Shown here piece by piece: positions 19,764 to 25,280 of a stretch of 25,280 nucleotides of DNA. The stretch comes from an uncultured Lachnospiraceae bacterium (GTDB taxonomy: Bacteria > Bacillota > Clostridia > Lachnospirales > Lachnospiraceae): the NCBI GenBank assembly GCA_937891165.1, contig CALAEX010000193.1, positions 1 to 25,280 of the forward strand, in the 5' to 3' direction. The notes under the pieces are model-generated. The model was not told where the DNA came from. It did no database searches and saw only the letters and a program-made list of their open reading frames with translations. A program made the translations under genes and the position numbers. Each line of letters begins with the position of its first letter. Within the stretch, counting starts at the first letter, position 1.

Positions 19764-20553
19764 TAGAGTGTTTACAAAAGCGAATTGTATGGACTGGCTA
19801 GATAGTTTAGAAGATGAGAGCGTAAACTTATGGATTATAGACCCGCCCTACAATGTTTTGACTGGGAACATGACTAACAAGAACGGCGCAGCAGTGTTCC
19901 ATACAAGATATACAGCGAAAGTATCGCCTACTGAAAGTGATTTGGAAAAAGGCATAGTAACTTCAAGATTTGAAATAGCGATACCTTGGGAAGAGAAACA
20001 AAAACTAGAAGATTACAAAGCCGAATGTTTTAAATGGTACTGCAAAGCACATGCTAAACTGGCAGAGGACTCATTTATGTTCATATTTTGGTCAATGAGA
20101 TATTTGCATCTGGCGTATGAAATATTTGATGTAAATAGAGTTGTATTCTGGCAACAACCGAATATGGTTAGTAGCATTTCAGGTGACTTCTGCTATGATA
20201 TAACACCAATTATTGTAGTAAGAAAAGGAAACCCTAGACTAACAAAAGAGGCTGGATTGTGGGATAAATCAAGTGTTTTGAAATTCACAAAACCTCAGGG
20301 TAATTATAAAAAAGATAAACTATGTCATCCATGTCAAAAACCTCAGGCATTACTTGAACACCTGGTATGGCTGAGTGACGCTGACCACGAAGGATATGTG
20401 ATAGGAGATTTCTTCGCAGGATCAGGAAGTTTGCTAAGAGCAGTGAACAACGCCGATGTAATTTTATGTGATATGAATGACGAATATTACGATAAATTCT
20501 TCGATGTGTATGTGACGGACCCAAAGGTTTACAAATGTAAAAAAGTAAAGTAA
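19756..20553 (+). CDS. DNA amino-methyltransferase, beta class (N6-adenine or N4-cytosine)
   Basis: A 265-residue methyltransferase. The catalytic motif IIDPPYNV (DPPY at 29-32) comes before the S-adenosylmethionine motif GDFFAGSGS (about 217-224), and HPCQKPQALLEHLVWL lies between, which defines the beta class. The middle holds the target-recognition part; the specificity is not readable. ATG 19756 is preferred because AGGAGG lies 6 nt upstream; the ATG at 19750 abuts that site. It overlaps the PP-loop gene by 8 bp. No restriction partner is present, so it is probably a solitary protective methylase. Confidence 0.92.
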   Translation: MSNRVFTKANCMDWLDSLEDESVNLWIIDPPYNVLTGNMTNKNGAAVFHTRYTAKVSPTESDLEKGIVTSRFEIAIPWEEKQKLEDYKAECFKWYCKAHAKLAEDSFMFIFWSMRYLHLAYEIFDVNRVVFWQQPNMVSSISGDFCYDITPIIVVRKGNPRLTKEAGLWDKSSVLKFTKPQGNYKKDKLCHPCQKPQALLEHLVWLSDADHEGYVIGDFFAGSGSLLRAVNNADVILCDMNDEYYDKFFDVYVTDPKVYKCKKVK

Positions 20554-20556
20554 AAT
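20528..20556 (+). promoter_or_regulatory. Probable rightward promoter for the primase unit
   Basis: TTTACA (20528-20533), 17 nt, TAAAAT (20551-20556), each one base from consensus, at the end of the methylase gene. Transcription would begin near 20563 and run through the 108-residue gene into the primase-helicase. It lacks the GACAA box of the leftward promoters. Confidence 0.6.
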
Positions 20557-20566
20557 TATTATATTA

Positions 20567-20586
20567 GGTAGGTAGAAAGGTAGGTA
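20567..20586 (+). repeat. GGTAGGTA direct repeat at a ribosome site
   Basis: GGTAGGTA occurs at 20567-20574 and 20579-20586, separated by GAAA. The second copy forms the AGAAAGGTAGG ribosome site of the next gene. With its predicted transcript start nearby, the repeat would lie in the 5' leader, giving two alternative Shine-Dalgarno-like cores. Confidence 0.45.
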
Positions 20587-20592
20587 ATTAAT

Positions 20593-20919
20593 ATGTTAAA
20601 AATTACTAAATTAGATTTTGAATTAGGAAATAATGATAAGATTCCAAACGGACTTTGGTACGTTGTTGCGGATTACGTCAAAAGAGGGGAGGATTCTTAC
20701 GATAGGGCGAAAAGACGATTTGCTGTGACTACGCTTGTATCAAGATTGAACGAGATACGTGCGAAGGATAACGTAGATGAATCTGATTTCCGTCTTATTT
20801 TAATGGCTGAAATAAATCAAACATATAATAAAAGAAAAGACCTAACAATATTTGAGCAAGATATTATTAATTATATAGTAGAGATATTTAAAATATTAAT
20901 AGACGGAGGTGTATTGTAA
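20593..20919 (+). CDS. Small hypothetical protein coupled to the primase
   Basis: 108 residues, mixed fold, not recognised: an N-terminal part with GLWYVVADYVKRGEDSYDRA, then helices (FAVTTLVSRLNEIRAK, FEQDIINYIVEIFKIL). Its stop shares a base with the primase ATG (TAATG), so the two proteins are translationally coupled, and it may be a primase or helicase accessory. No motif supports more than this. Confidence 0.72.
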   Translation: MLKITKLDFELGNNDKIPNGLWYVVADYVKRGEDSYDRAKRRFAVTTLVSRLNEIRAKDNVDESDFRLILMAEINQTYNKRKDLTIFEQDIINYIVEIFKILIDGGVL

Positions 20920-23309
20920 TGAGTAGATATATTGAATTTACGTTCTGTGAATTACCAGATACACCTTACGGATTTGATGTGGAAAAATTTAAAGCTGGTG
21001 ACCCAACACAATTAAAACTATATAAAGATTCAAAAGTACCTAGAAGAAAAAAACCTTTGACGTATGAGGACATAGAAGATGGTACAAAAAATTACGCTAG
21101 AGTTGTACCCGAAGACTGTGTGTTCATAGATTATGATATTCCTGAAGAAGCAGAAGAAATGTATGATATAATCGTACACTCAGGGTTAAAATGTTTAATA
21201 CTTGAAACTACTAAAGGTTATCACTTCTTATTCAGAAAACCAGATTTTTATAAAAAAGAAATGACTGGTGCTACCAACTGGTTTGGTTATAAATTTGACA
21301 CTAAAGGACCTGGTGCTGTTCAGATTGTTAGAGTCTGTGGTATGGAGCGTGACGAAAGATGTAGCTGGGATGTAGGCGAATTAATTTCTCCAAAATCTAT
21401 TGACTTAGATATGCTAGATATACTACCTTACTGGCTATGGGGTAAGTTAAGAGATACGGACTTACATAAAAAAGGAAAACCCGGAGAAAGCGAATACACG
21501 CTTAAGGACCAACCGTTCACACAATTAATGAAGATGCGTGAAGGTGGACGTCACGACCATATAGTTTCAAAATGTAGTTACTTTGGAATAAGTAATGGAT
21601 TTGAAATGAAAGAATTTAAAGATTTAATAAACGCAATACATGACCAATACTTAAAGAAAATAGGTACGGCTATGTCTGACTCTGACTTATTTGGAGATCT
21701 ACCTGAACGCTGGGAAGATTACAGTGCTACATTATTGAGCAGTGGATATAGCTATGATGAAAAAGAGCGTAAATGGACAAAAGGTGCGTCTAAAAAAGAT
21801 AAAAAAATAGATGAACGTAGAGCGGCTGAGTATTTATTCAAACAACTTGATTTCTATGGAAGCGGGCATAACAGAAATGGTACATTTGACGGATTATTAT
21901 TTAAAGAAATAGGAGGTCCATTTGAATATAACGGGGATATAACAGTATTTAGAGAAAAATTAAGAGAATACAGCGACCAAAATTTCAAGGATACATTTTT
22001 CAAGGAAGTGGAGGTGCAACTAATGCAGATGTGCGCAGAGAAGAACAAAGTAATTTTAAGAAATGATAAATACGTCATTGTAAAAAACAAGATATTAAGT
22101 TGTATAACAGCTGACGCCTATGACTTTACGTGGCTTGGTAAACGACCTCCAACTGATGTAGTGTTGCCTTGGAACTGGTATCCAGAAGAATGGGTAGAAG
22201 AACACGCAGAAGATTTAGGTGCAAATATATCTTGGTTTATAAAACAATTATCAAGAAACTCAAGAGGAGTGCCACAACCCGAAGTTGAACAGTGGTTGTA
22301 CGTAATTGCTGGTGCTAGTATGATACCAGCCAATCAACTTCAAAAAATAGTAATACTTAGTGGTGGTGGACAAAACGGAAAGAGTTTATACACAAGTTTA
22401 ATAAGACTATGTCTTGGTGAAGAAATGTTTAATGAAAGTAAAATATTCGATACATCTCCTCATGATGGTTTCTGGGGCGAAGGACTTGATCACGGTATTC
22501 TATGTGTAATCGACGACTTGAACAGAGTATATTCAAGAGATGCGTTTAGTTATATTAAAGGTGCTATAACTGGTACTGATAGTATAGTTATAAATGAAAA
22601 ATTTAAGCCAAAACGTAGATTAGATATACTGCCACAGATAATCGCTTGTACTAACTTTGAATTTGAACTATATGATAAGAGCGAAGGTATGAAAAGAAGG
22701 GTAAAAATCTTACCAACAGAATTTCATATAGACGATAGTGTTAAAGATGGAGATTTGCAATATAAATTAGTGTTGAACACAATGGATCCAGTAAAGGTCG
22801 CTGAATATAAAATGAGCGAAGACGCGTTCAATCATAAAGGCGAAAAAGTTATGCACATGTACACTAAAGAAAAAGGTGTACTAGACAGCTTACGCGATGG
22901 AAGCCTAGCGTGGTTTGCGAATAAAGCTCGTTACATGTATATTAAATGGTTACTAAAAGAATTAGTAATCGAGGACAGCGAAGGTATGAAAGAACGTATG
23001 GGTGAAGTATTTGCAGGTGGATTTGATGCTGAAATAAACGACTTCTTAGAGTGGTATATAACAGAACGAAAAGAAAGTATATGGACTAAAGAGTTGTATG
23101 GAGAATATATGGACTGGCACAATGAAATGGCAACAGGTGAAATGATGATGAAAGAAAAAGCATTTTCAATGAAACTTGGAAAGACTGTAAGACTAATGCA
23201 GGACAAAGGTTATAAAGTTGAAATGAAGAAGATTAAAAACGACAAGAATATGGCGTTAAATAAATTGTTCATAGGAGACGACGTAGATGCGCTTAAAAAA
23301 GATAAATAA
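20919..23309 (+). CDS. Primase-helicase (AEP-like primase plus D5/SF3 helicase)
   Basis: A 796-residue bifunctional replication protein. The N-terminal part looks like an archaeo-eukaryotic primase: CVFIDYDIP (Asp71, Asp73) and the strand TTKGYHFLFR (His102). A D5-N-like linker with DGFWGEG follows. The SF3 helicase core has Walker A SGGGQNGKS (about 481-489), Walker B ILCVIDDL (about 526-533) and motif C IIACTNF (about 574-580). These proteins unwind the replication fork and make primers; the family occurs in phages, poxviruses and mobile elements. GGAGG lies 9 nt before the ATG. It pairs naturally with the family B polymerase encoded on the other strand. Confidence 0.92.
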   Translation: MSRYIEFTFCELPDTPYGFDVEKFKAGDPTQLKLYKDSKVPRRKKPLTYEDIEDGTKNYARVVPEDCVFIDYDIPEEAEEMYDIIVHSGLKCLILETTKGYHFLFRKPDFYKKEMTGATNWFGYKFDTKGPGAVQIVRVCGMERDERCSWDVGELISPKSIDLDMLDILPYWLWGKLRDTDLHKKGKPGESEYTLKDQPFTQLMKMREGGRHDHIVSKCSYFGISNGFEMKEFKDLINAIHDQYLKKIGTAMSDSDLFGDLPERWEDYSATLLSSGYSYDEKERKWTKGASKKDKKIDERRAAEYLFKQLDFYGSGHNRNGTFDGLLFKEIGGPFEYNGDITVFREKLREYSDQNFKDTFFKEVEVQLMQMCAEKNKVILRNDKYVIVKNKILSCITADAYDFTWLGKRPPTDVVLPWNWYPEEWVEEHAEDLGANISWFIKQLSRNSRGVPQPEVEQWLYVIAGASMIPANQLQKIVILSGGGQNGKSLYTSLIRLCLGEEMFNESKIFDTSPHDGFWGEGLDHGILCVIDDLNRVYSRDAFSYIKGAITGTDSIVINEKFKPKRRLDILPQIIACTNFEFELYDKSEGMKRRVKILPTEFHIDDSVKDGDLQYKLVLNTMDPVKVAEYKMSEDAFNHKGEKVMHMYTKEKGVLDSLRDGSLAWFANKARYMYIKWLLKELVIEDSEGMKERMGEVFAGGFDAEINDFLEWYITERKESIWTKELYGEYMDWHNEMATGEMMMKEKAFSMKLGKTVRLMQDKGYKVEMKKIKNDKNMALNKLFIGDDVDALKKDK

Positions 23310-23320
23310 GGAGGTATGCT

Positions 23321-23848
23321 ATGCCTAGAAAAAAGAAAGAGGAAGAAGTATTAGATGCAGAAAAATTACTTGGGACATTTTTAAGAGGAGACAGATATGA
23401 CGATGATGAACGATATAGACAAAGTGTTGAAACTATTTATAAAAAACTAAGACCGATATGGGTTAGTGAATGTAAAGACGCTGTATGGTTACTTCAAGAT
23501 GATTATGTAAGAGAAGTTGCTGAGATAATTTATTTAGACGACCAAATGGGCGGAAACCTAGACCCGAGTAGCCTTAGCGAAGATAGACAAAACTTGTTAG
23601 GTTGGAAACAAATTCAATCTGTAATAGAACGATATAGGGCAATGGACTATTCATTAGTAGATAGTGATAGTATCAAAGCGATTTTAAGTAGTATAATTAA
23701 GAACAAGCAGGCTCGTGATGCTGATAGATTAAAAGCAATCGAGATGTATCAAGGTATGTTTACTAGTGAAAACATAGAAGGTATCACATTTATAAACGAC
23801 TTAAAAAAGACTGATTCTCCAGGAAAAGACGATGAAGAAATGATCTAA
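23321..23848 (+). CDS. Probable terminase small subunit
   Basis: 175 residues: a basic start MPRKKKEEE, helical throughout, with SIKAILSSIIKNKQARDADRL, then AIEMYQGMF, near the end. A short helical protein with such a C-terminal segment close to the large terminase is typical of TerS, which recognises packaging sites on phage DNA. The normal TerS-TerL order is interrupted here by a cytosine methylase gene. AAGGAGG lies 6 nt before the ATG. The call rests mostly on context. Confidence 0.62.
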   Translation: MPRKKKEEEVLDAEKLLGTFLRGDRYDDDERYRQSVETIYKKLRPIWVSECKDAVWLLQDDYVREVAEIIYLDDQMGGNLDPSSLSEDRQNLLGWKQIQSVIERYRAMDYSLVDSDSIKAILSSIIKNKQARDADRLKAIEMYQGMFTSENIEGITFINDLKKTDSPGKDDEEMI

Positions 23849-23880
23849 AAGTGAACAGGATAGTCGGGAAGGAGAGATAC

Positions 23881-24975
23881 ATGATAAAATATTTAAGTTT
23901 GTTCAGTGGAATTGGTGCTTTCGAAAAGGCATTAAAAAATATAGGAATTGAATATAAACTTGTAGGATTTAGTGAAATAGATAAATACGCAGTTAAAAGC
24001 TACTGCGCAATTCATGGTGTAGATGAAAGTTTAAACTTAGGAGATGTGAAGTCAATCGATGTAAGTAAATTATTAGATTTAGACATCGATTTAATCACAC
24101 ACGGTTCACCTTGTCAAGACTTCAGTGTAGCAGGACACCAAGCAGGTGGAGATAAAGGTAGTGAAACCAGAAGTAGTCTTATGTGGTGCACTGTAGATAT
24201 AGTTGAAAAGATAAAACCCAAATATGTAATATGGGAGAATGTAAAAAACTTATTAGGTAAAAAGCACAGACATAACTTTGACGACTATATAAAAATAATG
24301 GATGAATTAGGCTATAATTCATATTATAAAGTGTTAAATGCGAAAGACTATGGGATACCACAAAACCGTGAACGTGTTTATACTGTAAGCATACGAAAAG
24401 ATATAGACTTAATAAATGGATATGAGTTTGAATTTCCTGAAAAAATAGAACTAAAACTAAGGTTAAAAGACATGCTAGAAGATGTTAGTGAAGTAGATGA
24501 GAAGTATTATCTAAGCGATAAGTTAATTAAATTTTTCGAAAGACACAACAAAGAACAAGAAAAGAAAGGCAACGGGTTCAGATGGGAGACCACTACAGGC
24601 GAAGGTATAGCAAAGAGTATAACTACTAGAGTAGGTGCATGCAGAACTGATGATAATTACATAAAAGTGATAGGAGAAGTAGATATTAAGGGACACGATT
24701 GCATCAAAAGAATATATGATGTGAACGGAATTGCGCCAACGCTGACTGACATGCAAGGTGGTCATAGGCAACCAAAAGTGGAGATAAATGAACGAGTAAG
24801 AAAACTAACCCCTAAAGAATGTTTTAGACTAATGGGATTTAAAGATGAAGATTTTATGAAGGCAAGGGGTGCAGGTATATCCGATACGCAATTATATAAG
24901 CAGGCAGGTAATTCAATAGTAGTTCAAGTTTTAGAAGCTGTGATGGGGGTGATACACCTTGAAACGAAAACTTAG
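23881..24975 (+). CDS. DNA cytosine-C5 methyltransferase
   Basis: A 364-residue C5-cytosine methylase with motif I LSLFSGIGAFE (about 5-14), motif IV GSPCQDFS with the catalytic Cys near 77, motif VI WENV (about 118), motif VIII PQNRERV (about 160-166), a variable target-recognition region, and motifs IX-X with RKLTPKECFRLMGF and QAGNSI. It adds methyl to cytosine C5 in a specific DNA site. All key motifs are intact. ATG 23881 has AAGGAG 7 nt upstream; a GTG 30 bp earlier extends the frame without a good site. It sits between the terminase genes and has no visible restriction partner. Confidence 0.94.
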   Translation: MIKYLSLFSGIGAFEKALKNIGIEYKLVGFSEIDKYAVKSYCAIHGVDESLNLGDVKSIDVSKLLDLDIDLITHGSPCQDFSVAGHQAGGDKGSETRSSLMWCTVDIVEKIKPKYVIWENVKNLLGKKHRHNFDDYIKIMDELGYNSYYKVLNAKDYGIPQNRERVYTVSIRKDIDLINGYEFEFPEKIELKLRLKDMLEDVSEVDEKYYLSDKLIKFFERHNKEQEKKGNGFRWETTTGEGIAKSITTRVGACRTDDNYIKVIGEVDIKGHDCIKRIYDVNGIAPTLTDMQGGHRQPKVEINERVRKLTPKECFRLMGFKDEDFMKARGAGISDTQLYKQAGNSIVVQVLEAVMGVIHLETKT

Positions 24976-25280
24976 TGACATTATATTACCCAATTATCAT
25001 GATTTATTAGAGGACGGTATAGGTGAGCAGTTAGAGAGAAGCCGAAAGATGTTCCTAAGAGGTGGGCGTTTTAGTGGGAAATCTTACTGGGCCGCTCACC
25101 ATATAGTCCTAACTATTTTAGCTCTTGCGGCTGTTCACAAAGAGGGTGAGCCCTGGGCATGTTGTCTGGCACTTAGAAAATATAGTAACACTCTTAAGAC
25201 ATCTGTGTATGCTGAAATCGCTAACGCTATAATAAATTTAGGTGTTGAAGATAAGTTTCAAATGCTTACTAACCCAATGG
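24959..25280 (+). CDS. Terminase large subunit, N-terminal part (runs off the window)
   Basis: An open frame of 107 codons continues past the right edge. It begins at TTG 24959 with GGGGGTG 7 nt upstream, overlapping the methylase end by 17 bp in another frame. The start KRKLSDIILPNYHDLLED is followed by RGGRFSGKSYWAAHH, a Walker A motif (GGRxSGKS) typical of phage packaging ATPases, and then by CLALRKYSNTLKTSVY, the usual TerL segment after it. The ATPase would power DNA packaging into the prohead. The nuclease half is outside the window. Confidence 0.88.
   Translation, partial: MKRKLSDIILPNYHDLLEDGIGEQLERSRKMFLRGGRFSGKSYWAAHHIVLTILALAAVHKEGEPWACCLALRKYSNTLKTSVYAEIANAIINLGVEDKFQMLTNPM

Noticed and set aside
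1..25280. CRISPR array, insertion sequence, integrase or att site
   Set aside because: No regular spaced repeats, transposase or recombinase motifs, or flanking direct repeats were found.

Overview
The window is a piece of a double-stranded DNA bacteriophage genome, or a closely related element, from a low-GC Gram-positive (Firmicutes/Clostridia-like) host. The reasons are A+T-rich DNA, dense packing of short genes, strong AGGAGG-type Shine-Dalgarno sites before nearly every gene, some GTG/TTG starts, consensus sigma-A promoters with 17-nt spacers, and a terminase gene at the right edge. The standard bacterial code fits everywhere. No integrase, lysogeny repressor, CRISPR array or insertion sequence is visible.

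Layout. Two divergent gene blocks leave a 335-bp AT-rich control region (about 18036-18370). The left block (18030 down to 1) is all on the minus strand. It carries a zinc-ribbon protein, family B DNA polymerase, ParB-like protein, SNF2-type helicase, HExxH metallopeptidase, VRR-NUC nuclease, calcineurin-like phosphoesterase (frameshifted near its 3' end), SPFH/prohibitin-like membrane protein, DRB0094-family RNA ligase, HAD phosphatase, an HTH protein, a Dam-like methylase and many small unknowns. It ends in four CCA-encoding tRNA genes, Gln(TTG), Thr(TGT), Glu(TTC) and Ser(GCT), embedded in hairpin-rich spacers. Five leftward promoters (near 18.15, 14.15, 9.85, 3.56 and 0.38 kb) feed this block and fall into two sequence classes. 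The right block (18371 to the end) is on the plus strand: PD-(D/E)XK nuclease, PAPS-reductase-like PP-loop enzyme, beta-class amino-methyltransferase, a small unknown, D5-like primase-helicase, probable small terminase, cytosine-C5 methyltransferase and the start of the large terminase.

How they work together. Polymerase, primase-helicase, SNF2 helicase and nucleases form a nearly self-sufficient DNA replication and recombination set. Three methyltransferases of different classes plus the PP-loop enzyme suggest DNA modification against host restriction. tRNAs, RNA ligase and two phosphatase-type genes may form an RNA supply or repair set. The most useful unexplained signals are the shared extended promoter box at three leftward promoters, hairpins directly abutting every tRNA 3' end, a possible pseudoknot downstream of tRNA-Thr, a hairpin next to the polymerase ribosome binding site, and the metallophosphoesterase frameshift.
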